The notes under the pieces are model-generated. The model saw only the letters and a list, made by a program, of their open reading frames with translations. It did not search any database and was not told where the DNA came from. The position numbers and the translations under genes were made by a program. From positions 15,213,841 through 15,277,840 of the forward strand of contig OU342806.1 in NCBI GenBank assembly GCA_910591455.2: a DNA stretch of 64,000 nt, in the 5' to 3' direction. The stretch comes from Pholis gunnellus (taxonomy: Eukaryota; Chordata; Actinopteri; Perciformes; Pholidae). Numbering within the stretch: position 1 is the first letter of the stretch; each line of letters opens with the position of its first letter. This document shows positions 12,821-23,895 of the stretch, one piece after another.

Positions 12821-15749
12821 GGGTTAGAGTTGACAAAATAACGGCAACTTAACCATGACATAGAGTGAATCATTACAGTCACTGTAAATATAAAGTGCAA
12901 TAATAAAAGCACAGATGAAAGAAACATATAATGTCACAATTCAACTAAATAAATAAGCCAAAACATTCGAGTTGCGCTGGCATATTTTGAAAATGTGAAA
13001 CTGGAATTAATCACGAGGACTAAATGCTTTGGTGGTACGCAGTAGAGCACCCCAATCAGCGTGTCGTCTGTCATACATATACAAACCTTGTATAGATTGG
13101 AAAGCTTAATGTTGGCGTTCAGCTCGTTTCTGAACTTTTCCTCCATGGTGGCTTGTTGTTCCCTGGCCTAGAATGAGCAAAGATGCGGTCACACACACTT
13201 CAATGATTAAACTTCACACCGAGTGCTACAATACTGATCACTTTGTTGGAGAATATAAATATAATAAGACCACAAAAAGACTTGGGATAGGCTGTAAGAA
13301 ATACCACAAACATACTTCTTTCAGTTTGCTGATCATGTCCTCATTCTGTTTCTGAAGGTGCTCATTTGAAGTCTTCAAACTGGTCCCTTGGTCTTGGAGT
13401 CTGTTCACCTTAAAGTCACAAAAAGAGATAATGGTAATCATTCATAACAGAAGAAAGTGCTTTAATGAACTCAATACAAAGAGAAACTACTTATAGCAAT
13501 AGTATGAGGAGAAGGTGACCGTTTACAAAGTATCCACAATGTATCTGTTACAATTGGTCTATAGTTAGTGTGTCACACCCAGCTCAACATTTAATGTGAT
13601 ATAAATTGACAAATTAAAATATTGACATGCTATCCTTATTGTATTTGTTGCTACTGCCATCATAGTATATTTCTCCATATCACTTAGCCTTTTAAACACT
13701 TTTATGTAAATAAAAAGAGGCATACCTCATCTTCCTTGTTCTCCAGGTTGCATTTCAGTTCCAGTATCTCGTTTCCCTTCTGCCGGGACAGGGACAGCAG
13801 TTCCTCACTCTTAGCCTTCAATTCCTCATTCAGCCAAGACGTCTGGCCATTCAACAGCTCCTTCTCTTGTATCATACGCTTCTCCTTGTACTGTAACGGC
13901 AAACCACCAAAACTTCATTCAGGTACTTGTTTAAGGGTAAAACAAAGGATACACGTTTGCAGTAGAGTATTAGGTAATCGCTGTGTACAAAGTCTCTCCC
14001 CCTGAGAACAAATCTGATATCAAGATATTATTTAATCAATCCTTTAATATCACTCACTTTAATGTTGACTTCAGCTGATTCAAGTTCATCCAACTTCATC
14101 TGCAGGGCCATCTTAGAGGTGTTAACCTCCACCAACTTGTCATTGAGTTGCCTGAAGTCATCTGGGGAAGCAACAGAAATAATAATTGCCAAGTCCGAAT
14201 GATGGTAAGCATGAACTAATAGAAATAAACAGTTCTGACAAATGTCTCCAGAATAATCCATCTTTCCATACCATTTAAATGCTCCACTTCCAAGGATCTC
14301 CTCTCCAGTGTTCGCACAAGTTCTCGCTTTTCTGCCTCCAGTTCCTCTTTGGCCTTTGCCAGCAAAGTCTGAAAACAAGAAGCATTATTTAACCATCGCA
14401 ATTGCTGGTATTGCTTAACAATTAAATGCAACTTTCAGACCATATCTGGACTTTTGGTGACATCACCACAACCCTTAGTTAAACCATCTAGTTAATTAAA
14501 AAATGTGGTCCACTCTCCAACTCATGAACATATTTGGTTATTTTGCATTTTCCAAAATATTGTCCTTTCATGGTAGTTCCTGCCATCAGTGTATGAATGG
14601 GTGTGAATGGCATGTAGTGTAAAAAGTGCTTTGAGTGGTCGGAAGACTAAGAAAAGCGCTGTACAACCACTAGTCCATTTTCATGGTTTCTCAACACTTT
14701 AGGGTTTAACATCGTGTTGTTGACAACAACTTTTTAAGATCAATGTGTTGACAGAGGGTGCACTCAAGTGTAGACATCAACCATTGCTGCAACTTTTACA
14801 AAGGCACTACTTCTGACAAGGATCACTACATTTGACATAGGTTTTGTTAACTGTTACAAAATCCTAAAACGTAGACACAGAATATAACCAAACAGTAATA
14901 TGTATGATTTGATAGAGTTGTCTTTCCTACCTGCTCAGCTGACAGCCTCGCTTGTGCGGTGTCATATTCTCCGTTCTTCTCCCGCACACGTCTAAGATCC
15001 TCTTCTAAAAAGGGAGATTTAAAGTAAAGCACATCATGAAGTAATGCCGTTCAGAGAAACTAAGCCGAGTTAAAAACCGTATTTAATATTGCAGTAACTT
15101 CCCTCTTACCTTGCTTTTTAAACTCCTCTTTGAGTTTAAAATGTTCTTGAGTCTGGGACAAAAAGTCATCTTGACACTGAGCAAGTTGTTTCACTTTTTC
15201 AAAGAATTGTTGTTCTGTAAGAAGAGGGTCGAACACGAAACGTTAAAATGATCCGTTGACTGGTGTTCTTATGTTATACTGTTGTTTATTTCAAGTTCTA
15301 TGTCCTCTTGTTGACGCTAACGCTACCGTTAGCTCAGTAGGTAAGCTAACGCTAGCGTCAAGTTGTGTTCATAGACTGCAGTGTTAGCTAGCGCTAGCTT
15401 TCGTCCAACTTCCCATAGCCATTGATAGACATGTAAAACAATTACCGATATGAGGTTAATCTGCCAGTTAGCTCATAGCGAAGATATTAACTTTTAGCTA
15501 CTTCGTTCCTTTAGCCGGCATGCGCGCATGATGTCGAGCAAAGCAAAACATTTAGCATTTAGCACCGATGGTAAACATAAAATCAGGCAATATCTTACCG
15601 CTGTCAACACGAAATTGTTCCTGTTGTGCTTTTAAACAATCGATTTCATACTGCTGATCGGAAAGGATCCTCTCGAGTTTGTTTTGAATTGTTTTTGGTA
15701 GCTTAGATATCTCAGAACCATCAAACTCTTGCAGCAGCAGTGCCGCCAT
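476..15749 (-). CDS. tpr: Nucleoprotein TPR, nuclear pore basket coiled-coil protein (5' 39 coding exons; 3' end outside window)
   Basis: TPR forms the filaments of the nuclear basket and acts in mRNA export, heterochromatin exclusion and spindle-checkpoint control. I joined 39 exons: 15749-15599, 15214-15110, 15004-14931, 14368-14272, 14161-14058, 13890-13726, 13408-13316, 13167-13087, 12770-12683, 12505-12365, 12275-12172, 11822-11625, 11347-11240, 11129-10903, 10657-10494, 10300-10158, 9504-9356, 9248-9086, 8930-8796, 8710-8570, 8377-8209, 7612-7446, 7068-6916, 6783-6667, 5594-5391, 5194-5007, 4866-4719, 4493-4356, 4143-4012, 3871-3741, 3603-3393, 3262-3116, 2905-2707, 2568-2375, 1810-1737, 1555-1362, 1240-950, 815-661, 556-476. 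Their sum is 5724 nt (1908 codons) with every phase closing and all junctions GT-AG. The start MAALLLQEF and blocks such as [20 protein letters not shown] and [24 protein letters not shown] runs follow vertebrate TPR closely. Human TPR has about 2360 residues, so the remaining acidic tail lies left of the window. Most introns are short. The longest are about 1.07 kb (5595-6666), 0.65 kb (9505-10157) and 0.56 kb (14369-14930). Confidence 0.97.
12779..12820. repeat. (CAA)n microsatellite touching a tpr splice acceptor
   Basis: About 14 CAA units on the plus strand read as (GTT)n in the tpr sense. They sit immediately upstream of the acceptor AG of the exon that starts at 12770, so the repeat stands in for much of the usual pyrimidine tract. 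Confidence 0.95.
14584..14682 (+). repeat. Dispersed teleost repeat fragment (AAGCGCTGTACAA type) in a tpr intron
   Basis: The stretch contains GTGTATGAATGGGTGTGAATG, AAAGTGCTTTGAGTGGTCGG and AGAAAAGCGCTGTACAA in order. This series is familiar from the 3' part of a very common dispersed fish repeat. It lies in the intron between the exons at 14368 and 14931. Family assignment would need a repeat library. Confidence 0.6.
15307..15400. repeat. Palindromic GCTAAC/GTTAGC blocks in tpr intron 1
   Basis: Inverted copies of TTGACGCTAACGCTA and GCTAACGCTAGCGTCAA face each other within about 55 bp and could form an imperfect hairpin. A second palindrome-like block, GTTAGCTAGCGCTAGC, follows near 15383-15398. 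They lie 200-450 bp downstream of the tpr start codon. No coding role is seen. Confidence 0.7.
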
Positions 15750-15830
15750 TTTTCCGACAACGGTCCGCGCAAGCGCAGTTTGAAATTTGAGTCCGTAATT
15801 GCTCTTGGAGCATTATGGGAGTTGTATTTC
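15750..15830 (-). promoter_or_regulatory. tpr: tpr 5'UTR and proximal promoter with ZNF143/STAF-like site
   Basis: The sequence just upstream of the tpr ATG has no TATA box and carries several CpGs (GGTCCGCGCAAGCGC on the plus strand). At 15810-15828 the minus strand reads AATACAACTCCCATAATGC, close to the ACTACAATTCCCA-type ZNF143/STAF element common in housekeeping promoters. The spacing of about 60-80 bp from the ATG fits a proximal element. The transcription start cannot be placed exactly. Confidence 0.55.
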
Positions 15831-16389
15831 TTAGAAAATATATATTTTTAAATACCTGCAAATAGCTGCAAAATATTATTCCTACATGCCTCCATCACAA
15901 CAGAAACATATTCCCGAGGGACTTTCTTATAAGACTCCAATGGATGTTGCACAAAATATTGTACAGTATTTAAATCGAAGCTCATTTCAAGACTACAGCT
16001 TAACTCATGATCCACTTAGACGTTAAACATTTCAGTTGGCTAGTCATGGAGACAGCTCTGTTGACAACCCCTGACCTAAGTATGCAATTATGGGTTCACT
16101 TCCCTTCAAACTTTTATTATTAGAAAGAAAGCTATTAAGTTTTAGTGGATTTAATAATTTTTGTAATAATACAGTTTCCAAGGTGAGAATCAATGCATTT
16201 CTTCTACAGATAATTTTACAGGATGAAATCACTTGTAATCACTTAAAAAAATAAAAGATATCTTAAAAGTTAAATAGCAATGTGGATGTGTCCTTTATGT
16301 TCACCTCTGGTGTTGACTGGTGTAATACTCAGTCAAAGGTTGTCAGCAGATGGAGCCAAAAGACAGCTGAGTGTGTGCAAGCGCACGTG

Positions 16390-16453
<64 letters not shown>

Positions 16454-19400
16454 CTTAGAAGCAGGATGTAATTCAGCAAAGGATGTTGGGATCCTGATAT
16501 ATTCTAGTTATAATAAAATAAGGTGCAACATAACATAATGCAAAACAACATACAATGTAATTAAGAAGGTCAGGATTCAGGCTGTTTGTTGATGGTGTTG
16601 ATGATATGTTAAACCATGCAGTGCCATAAGCCTTTGAAAACATAGAGGTCATGTCTTTGAGAATTTTAGTGGGAATTTGTGGGGTTTAATGATATTAATA
16701 AGAGTTTATATTCTACATTACAAACATACTACACATTTGTTTCATAAAAAAAAAAAAATGATTTGGACTATTCACCTCAGTATTTTTTTAAATCTTGAAA
16801 AAATGCAATATATTCTTACAACCCCAGTGGTAATTTTGTCATTAAAGGGCTTTAAAGTAACTGATCTTGTCTTCATCCCATTCAAAGCTTCATACACAAA
16901 GTTAATACAGTAAATAACAGGACCATATATGCCACACAATATATAATAAAAACTGCAATTTAGTACAATTCCAGGCAATTAACAGCACACCATATAAAAT
17001 GTTATGTCAGAGGATTCTTTTGGAAATGCCTCACAGGATCTTTTCGGGTGAATTTATTCAACATGTTTTCGTGTGTACAGAAACTTTATAGTTTCGTTAG
17101 ATTGATATACTTTATGTTTCAATTACTATATCTGGGCTTTAATTGCTCTCACAGTTTCAGTTTCAGTCATTTATTAACTTTGCCCCTATGACATACACCC
17201 GATAGGTATTTAGACCCTGCCTGGACCTGTTTTAACAAATACCTCAGTGGTTTATTGGTTCACAACCATGGTGATACTTTTATAAGAAAAGAAGACTGAT
17301 GGCACGAACACATGAAGTGTTAAAGCAGATGTTTGCTCCAGGCAGCAGAACTATTTTTATTACACTCGACTGTCACGCCTGGTTACCAAGAGGTACAGTT
17401 ACCTACAGTTAACATTGCTGGGCAAAACCTCTTGATCTGACTGAGTCATGTTGGTTGTTGTCCGCACTTGTCATACGAGTGGAACCCAGAAGCATGGACA
17501 CACACAGAAACCCTGCAATATATGGTGTTTGAGGGAGTTGAGGTGTGATTCAAGTTCCATTCATCATTGGTTAATAAATGCAATGTGACCAGTCTTCTAC
17601 AGTACAGTGTAACAGAAAAGTGTAAGGATTTAGTCAGTTTTATCCATCCACCCATCCCTTCCTCCATCCCTGCATTTGTCCATGTATCTATATGTCCATT
17701 CATTAAAACTATTAGTAAAGTCAACCTAGCGTGAGAAACACCAGTAAGACCAACCCAAAGGTGGACGGTGATGTGGGGGTGGTATGTGCACTGTAATTTA
17801 TTTTCTGCAGCAGTTTCAGCTGTGTTTCTCATCCTCATACCTCTGATTCTTATCTCTTCCAACCTCCCCCATGTTATCTTTAACTGTTTGCTCACTCCAC
17901 CTTTGTTTTAGTAATAGCACGCTAGCATCCTGTGTTGAATTGTACCTAGCCACTCATATGAAAAGTATTGTTTTTTTTTAACAATATGTTTAATCACATC
18001 AGGAGTAAATTGAGTCAAAGGATAACATTTGCATCATCACTTCATCATTAAAAAATAATGAGTCACGAGGAAGTTACAGAGCAACAAAGCAACTTAAAAT
18101 ATGTTTACATTTCTGATGACAGCTAGTAACACAGTTCGTGGTTATGTTATATCGCCCACATCCGCTGTCCATGTTTGGTCACAGGGGCCTCAATCCAGGT
18201 CTCCACTGCCGTGACATCACCTCAGTGAAATTGTTTTTATGTGGGTGAAGTAGAGCGTGGCAGCTGGACTTTCCAAGAGTCCAAACACAAAAAATCACAA
18301 CAGTTCTCCAATTAGCGAAGCAGTATAAACAAAGGGGGAATCAAAATGTCAGATGTGGGGGTGGGATCAGGTGGTCATCGCTGGGGTAAACATTGAGGTA
18401 AACATTTGTTTGAGGGCAGTGATGAGTCAAATCATGCACTGCAGCCTGTTTCCAAGAAGCAAGTTCAGTGAGGTAACTGGGTAAAACCAAAAACACCCTC
18501 AAATCTGAAACATCCAAAAGCTGTTCTGAATTTTACTGTAATTGTGATGCAGCTAACTCATTACACCTACCTCTTGCAAGAGGCCCATGCTTTGGCTATG
18601 TTAATGTTGTGCAGAATATTGAAGCAAAATACGCAATCTCACTTCGTCATGGTTTATTGTTTATTCTGAGTTTACACATGAGGCATCTTGTTTTGAAGTG
18701 GTGCTCCTCTCAACCTTTGGTTGGACTCTCAATGGCTTCTGCTGCACTCACTGAACCCTAAACCCTGTTGGAAGAATGCCACATATTGTACATTTCTGCT
18801 AGCTCGGAGGCATATTACTTGGTAGAAGTAGTTGGTGTGAACACTGTGGGCCAGTGGTGGCACACATGCACTGTCTGAGTAGAAATAGGGTGTTTTGGCT
18901 AGTTGGCTGCCACTCTTGCATGCAGGGCTGTAGTCTAGGTCAGCCGCTGTCTGGCTGACATGTTTGGGCATCTCAAGAAGCCTTGCACTCCTCAGAAAGC
19001 TGCTGTGGGAGGTATCCAAAAGGTTTTGATAAATCTTAAACATGCTACCGTGAAGAAATGAGGTGCTACCAGCCAGAGGCTATGCAAGCCGAGCCAGATG
19101 TGGTACCGTGGAAACACAGACACATGTACAGTACATCCTGAGAGAATTATGTGTTAGCGTGTCGCTGTTCACTAAGTGTTGCATTTTGTAGTAATTAGAA
19201 ATCAAGTCCTCCTTTGCAGGCAATACATCCAAGATTAATGGAAGTATACTTACATGAGTGCAGAGATAGTTAATTCAGTTGAAGATAAAAGGAAGCAGTA
19301 ATCAAACAACTAAACATCTATTGTCGAGACTAGCTGGCAAGTGAGGAGATTATGATTGCCATCAAGTTTTAAAAGACAAAAATGGACTGGCTCTTTTTTG

Positions 19401-20150
19401 ATAATATAGAAACTTACACATAGACTTTCTATAATAATTCATCATGATTTTTATGAATATAATTGTTTTGAAGGTCTGCCTTTATTACAAACCTCTGTGT
19501 CCCACCATAGCAGTGGATGTGTGTTTGTGGTAATGTGTTTGGCAGCTACAGTACAGAGGCAACTTAATTAACCTCACGACATATCAAAGTGTGGGTTAGT
19601 ATTGCATGTCTTTACTTAAAAATCTCAATTGGCTTTTATGTGTTATGGTTTCGGCATGCCTGCAGCTCATTGGGGTCACAGGGGAGTCAAGTCTCTGCTA
19701 CAGGACTAAGAGATGAGGATATTTAACATGTGGCAGCTTGCTTCAACAGGAGAGATGTCTTCTGCAGTGCCATTGAACCCTGCATCAGTGCATTTTGCAG
19801 GGTTCCTCCTTTGGTGCCTCTGCTTTGAAATACACTGAGGTAAGATAATATTCTTTTGAAAAAGCTGGCAAATTGTCTGTCATAAGTAGAAATGCAATTT
19901 AAGTGGCTGTTCCAGTTGTATGTTATATTGGGGAATATTCCTAAAGAAAGAGTAAGGCAGGCCATGAAGACAGAGCGGTTATGTAAGGACCCCCCTCTGG
20001 AGTCACGACATTATTGGTTAGTGGAGAAGCGATAGCAGTTGGATGGTGGAGCCTCATTCTTGGCTGAATGGACAATCTTAAGATAACAGTGGTGATAGAA
20101 TTGTGGTGATTAAAGAGGAGGTGAGTTTTGCAAAGCTGTCTCACATTTAA
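15831..20150. other. Intergenic region between tpr and pdc, left part
   Basis: I see no exon chain here. Short open frames lack flanking splice signals or recognisable protein similarity. In mammals ODR4 (C1orf27) starts beside TPR in the opposite direction, but nothing resembling it follows the tpr promoter here. Apart from a (GT)n tract the stretch holds nothing I can name. Confidence 0.6.
16392..16452. repeat. (GT)n microsatellite
   Basis: About 30 uninterrupted GT units lie about 640 bp upstream of the tpr start codon. Confidence 0.97.
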
Positions 20151-20400
20151 AGCAATAGTTCAGCATTTTGGGAAATAACCTTCAGTCAGTTTTATTTATT
20201 CGTTGGATATCATAAATCACAAATTTGCCTCAAGGGGGCTTATTCACTTTCTTACCAAGAGTTAGATGAGACGATTGGTACCTCTCTCTGATTATTTGTG
20301 GGCTGAAAATGAAGGTACAGCCAGGTGGTTAGCTTAGCTTAGCACAGAGACTGGAAACAGTGGGAAAAACAACCCTTCCTCTGGCCAAAAGCACCTTTAA
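20151..20400 (+). repeat. Dispersed teleost repeat (AATAGTTCAGCATTTTGGGAAAT type), split by a second repeat
   Basis: The outer element begins AATAGTTCAGCATTTTGGGA and resumes with TATTCACTTTCTTACCAAGA, AGTTAGATGAGACGATTGGT, CAGCCAGGTGGTTAGCTTAG and GACTGGAAACAG. This is the order familiar from an abundant percomorph repeat. Between the halves sits a foreign insert of about 50 bp (next entry). Similar fragments occur near 36450-36485 and, reversed, at 56450-56546. Confidence 0.65.
20189..20240 (+). repeat. Inserted fragment of another dispersed repeat (CACAAATTTGCCTCAAGGGGGC type)
   Basis: The insert reads TTTTATTTATTCG, then CATAAATCACAAATTTGCCT and CAAGGGGGCT. It matches the start of a second well-known fish repeat, of which another copy lies at 23764-23895. 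It interrupts the outer element at 20151-20400. Confidence 0.6.
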
Positions 20401-21576
20401 AGCTCTCTATGCAACACGTTATATCTTGTTTGTTTATTCAGCACAAAAGCCACAGCGTAGAAACGCAAAGGCTATGGTTTGGCTACTTTCTCGATTTCCA
20501 AGCATCTTGTTGTCACTGTGAGGTTGCCAGGCAACCAGCAGACCTTCTAGTACCACAATTGAATAAAATGCAAAACGCAGCTATTCATTATCATTTATTT
20601 CTCATTTTTATTCTTGACAACATGTTTGTTTCAACATATTACAGTACACAGTTTAAAATGGTAACCAAACCCATGGTAAAATCAAACATGACAATATATA
20701 TTGATATTACTGAGTCACATCACACGAAGAAAACCCGAAACTAATGGATTCCTTTTTTGTATAGTCTGATGACTTTCTCCCACCTTTACAACATAAAGTA
20801 CCCAGACAAGGAAAAACTCCTCACTGATGATGTTTCACTGATGATGGTAAAATACCAGAGACTCATGAATGTTTTTTTCCAGACACAATATGCACATCCC
20901 ACCACATTGGCTTAAGAAGCAGGTAGGTCATGTTGTACTGGGCAGATGGAACACATGCTCAAAAATGTTTCCACATCCAGAGTTCTTTGGCCTCTTAAGC
21001 ATTAAGGGTCCCTGTCCTATTTGTCCTTTAAAGGATTTCTTTTTCTATAAATCTTGGCAAAAACATCACAGAGAACTGAAGTATACACGTGTTTAAATAT
21101 TGAGAATGTCACTTTGCAAAACCCTGGATTTATAAATAACTTGTGTACAGATCAACCCAAACAAATGCTACAACACTTATTTGATTTAATACATTTATAC
21201 ATCAAGTGCAACTACATACATCATGTAATATTGTCTATCATTACAAAATAAGACAGCAATTATTTTAAAGTACAGGTACCTGGTTTTGGCTTTTGCTTGG
21301 GTGGTGGTGAGGGGAATTGTGATATATTTTCACAAATAAAAGCTGTATGTCCTCACCTTACTATAACCCACACTCATATTTGAGAGCACTCAACTTCCGG
21401 ACATCAAGGTTCCTTCACCAACTGCATGTAACATTTCTCATTTAGAGAACAATTCTCAAACACTAGTGAGCTTGTGGAGATGTTATGGTTTTTCTATTTG
21501 TCCTATGTCATATTGTCTTTCATCGCTGTCTATCCAGCCTTCCAAGACAGCTTCCTTCAGCAGCCAAACTCTTTGT
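20401..21576. other. Downstream flank and possible 3'UTR of pdc
   Basis: This AT-rich stretch has no exon chain. The pdc transcript ends somewhere here. Candidate poly(A) signals on the minus strand (TTTATT on the plus strand) lie near 20593 and 20607, but none can be chosen with confidence. A small repeat-like remnant, GACAAGGAAAAACTCCT, is at about 20805-20821. Confidence 0.4.
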
Positions 21577-23568
21577 TTACTCTACATCGTTTTCCTCTTC
21601 ATCTTCCACACCAGCCAACTCTTTTTCTGGCAGCAGGCCATAGCTGTTGAGGAAGGCCTCCACATCAGTGGCAAAGAACTCCTCAGTTAGGTGCTGTGTG
21701 CAGGCCAGGAAGTTCCCTAGTAGTTCTCCAGCCTTGTACACCAGCAGCGTTGGCAAAACCTCATCTGAGAACCGCTCGGCAGCACCGGATGTGACAGCAT
21801 CAATCCTGCAGAACTTTACAGTGGGGTACTCAGTGGCCAGGCAATCCAGGCAGTTGTTGAGCTCCTCACAACCTTTGACCCCAACCTTGTAGATGTGGAC
21901 AACCACCACTGTGCTGTAATGCTCCTTCTCGATGACTTCTAGGAAGGCCTCGCCACTGTCCAGCTCATGCACACCTTCAAACCTGGGCCCAAAGCTGAGT
22001 TTATCATGCATATCCTGCATGCATTGTTTTCTGTATTTCTTTATGCATCCCTCATCCTCCTCCTTAAGCAGTTCATATTCTTGGACACTCATCTGAAAAA
22101 ATGATATCAACACAAAAGTTAGGATTTATATTGGCCATGGAAGTACATTATTTGTAATTTGCCTGCTGTTCCGCTCATTTTCTGTAACCAGTGCAACATT
22201 AGCATGATTGTTTTTTACTCAGCAGTGAAGCCGGCGACAGAAAGAGTGCAATTATTTTAAGCAAGTAGTAACAACAATTTCCGGGTCCATCACGTGATGC
22301 CATGGGGCCCAAAAAGTCCTAAAAGTTGTAAAATGCACAATAGCCGAATGCAGAGTTAGTTTTCTTCCTCCGTTCATGACAAAGCCTGAGAACGAGGCTA
22401 GACCGAGTGCTTAGAGGCCGGGTTAAAGGAAACACTAGTGCGCTTGCTCCTATGGGATATTTCAGTGTGTGGTCTGTTTGGTTGTACCTTGCGGTTAATG
22501 TGTGCTCTGGCATCATCTTTTGGTTTGCTCGGAGATGACATTTGTCTCAGCAGTTCCTTTTTTGCAGCTGGCAAGTTTTCCTGGTCCATACTTTCCAACT
22601 TAAATCTCCTCCAGTCATTGATGACTCCTTTTGGACCTATAGAGAAGGCAAATAGTATTCAGTTACTAAAGGGTAGTGACGAGTGCCAACTCTGTAGCAT
22701 CTTTTAAATCTTTTCTTAAAATGTTTTATTTAGAAAGCCTTTTCTTAAATTGTGACTATGTTTTGATTCTGTTTGGTTTTTACTTTTGTATGCTCCTCAT
22801 TATTCAACTGTTATCATTTTATTTTCTTTATTTATTCAGTTTTACTGAATAACGTTGACCTTTTGTAACTCTATTCAGAAAATGCATATGCATAAAAACA
22901 CATTTTGTATTATTATAAATATTTCATATTTCATATTAATTATTATTATTACAACTATTTTAAAAAGACCACGTAAAGGCTGAAAGAGGTGAAAAAAAAC
23001 ATTTTTGGTTACAAACACAATTCAATCTTAGTCCACCAAGAGAAACTTGTTCCTAAACTTTGCTCTCAAGGTCCAAATAATCAATAATATTTTGGACTTC
23101 AAGCTAAATGACTAGTTTAATCATGTGTAAAATGACAATGTGAGTCTATGAGTCATTGGTAGGTATTATTTCCTGTTTTAATTTGGATATGAAAGCTTCG
23201 TCTCAGCCTTCAAGTGCACTAATTGCACCACTGTTGTGTAACAAAAAGACGATTAGAGCGCCAGTTAAACTGCCAAAGCTTTACAAATCTGTACTCTGCT
23301 TTGGTCTTCCTCTTATGCATTTAGAGCCAATTGCTCTGAAATCAATGCCAATGCTTTTCTGTTTGTAATTTCTCTGAAGACTTCTTAATAACTAACAACC
23401 AAAATGTATGTTTGCAAAGATTGACCAGACTCACTGCCGAACGCACAGGAACAAAGAAAGGTCACCAAGTTGTCAACACATTAAGTTACTGTGTTATGTT
23501 TGAAAACACTGCTTTCACTCACCTGTCTGGGTTGCGGTCTCTTCCAAATCAATCATTTTGTCCGACAT
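21577..23568 (-). CDS. pdc: Phosducin, G-protein beta-gamma regulator of photoreceptors
   Basis: Phosducin binds G-protein beta-gamma (transducin) in rods and cones and in the pineal, and so tunes phototransduction. Three coding exons, 23568-23523, 22636-22488 and 22092-21577, join with closed phases to give 236 aa (human 246). The N-terminal beta-gamma-binding helix [15 protein letters not shown] is conserved. RQMSSPS follows, then [12 protein letters not shown], whose RKMS holds the protein kinase A serine (Ser67 here, Ser73 in mammals). The codons for RK and MS lie on opposite sides of the exon 2/3 junction. The last exon encodes the thioredoxin-like domain ([55 protein letters not shown]) and an acidic EDEEENDVE tail. 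A start at [10 protein letters not shown] is supported by the acceptor at 23586-23587, just upstream. Another member of the phosducin family is unlikely given these motifs and the PTGS2 neighbourhood. Confidence 0.96.
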
Positions 23569-23585
23569 TTTTTCTGGTTAGCTAC
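23569..23585 (-). other. pdc: pdc 5'UTR segment in the first coding exon
   Basis: Seventeen untranslated bases lie between a clear acceptor (TTATCTTACAG on the minus strand) and the ATG. They show that pdc has at least one upstream non-coding exon. Confidence 0.8.
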
Positions 23586-23763
23586 CTGTAAGATAAAAAA
23601 TTTAGAATCAGATTTAAATAGTTAAAGGAGGTAATTCATATGATGTGCTTATGATATGCACTATCGATGTTTGAATGAATCATTTTCCCATTTTTAAAAA
23701 GTGTTAATGGCCCTTAAATCTTATACTTGTTATCAATACGATAACTGTATTAGTTAAATTCTC

Positions 23764-23895
23764 AATGAAATTTTATTTGTATAGCCCAATATCACAAATC
23801 CTAAAATTAATTGTAAAGCCCTCACAATCAATACTACACACGTCATCCTTGGACCCTCGCATCAGAAAAATAAAAAGATCCTCAAATATCACTAC
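23764..23895 (+). repeat. Dispersed teleost repeat fragment (TATAGCCCAATATCACAAAT type) in pdc intron
   Basis: The stretch reads TTTTATTTGTATAGCCCAAT, ATCACAAATC, AAAGCCCTCACAATC, then CATCCTTGGACCCTCGCATC. This is the recognisable order of a high-copy percomorph repeat. It lies in the 5'UTR intron of pdc, just upstream of the coding exons, and has no coding function. Confidence 0.65.

Larger units (their letters stand above)
1810..15749 (-). other. tpr: tpr exons 1-35: long heptad coiled-coil region
   Basis: These exons encode about 1670 residues made almost entirely of E/K/Q/L-rich heptad helix, as in the N-terminal rod of vertebrate TPR that docks on NUP153 and builds the basket filaments. 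Breaks in the heptad pattern are few. One is the Pro/Thr/Ser-rich stretch from 10300-10158 ([20 protein letters not shown]). Another is the short exon at 8377-8209, which ends [10 protein letters not shown]. Both are also non-helical in the mammalian protein. The bounds describe the block, not a single open frame. Confidence 0.85.
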
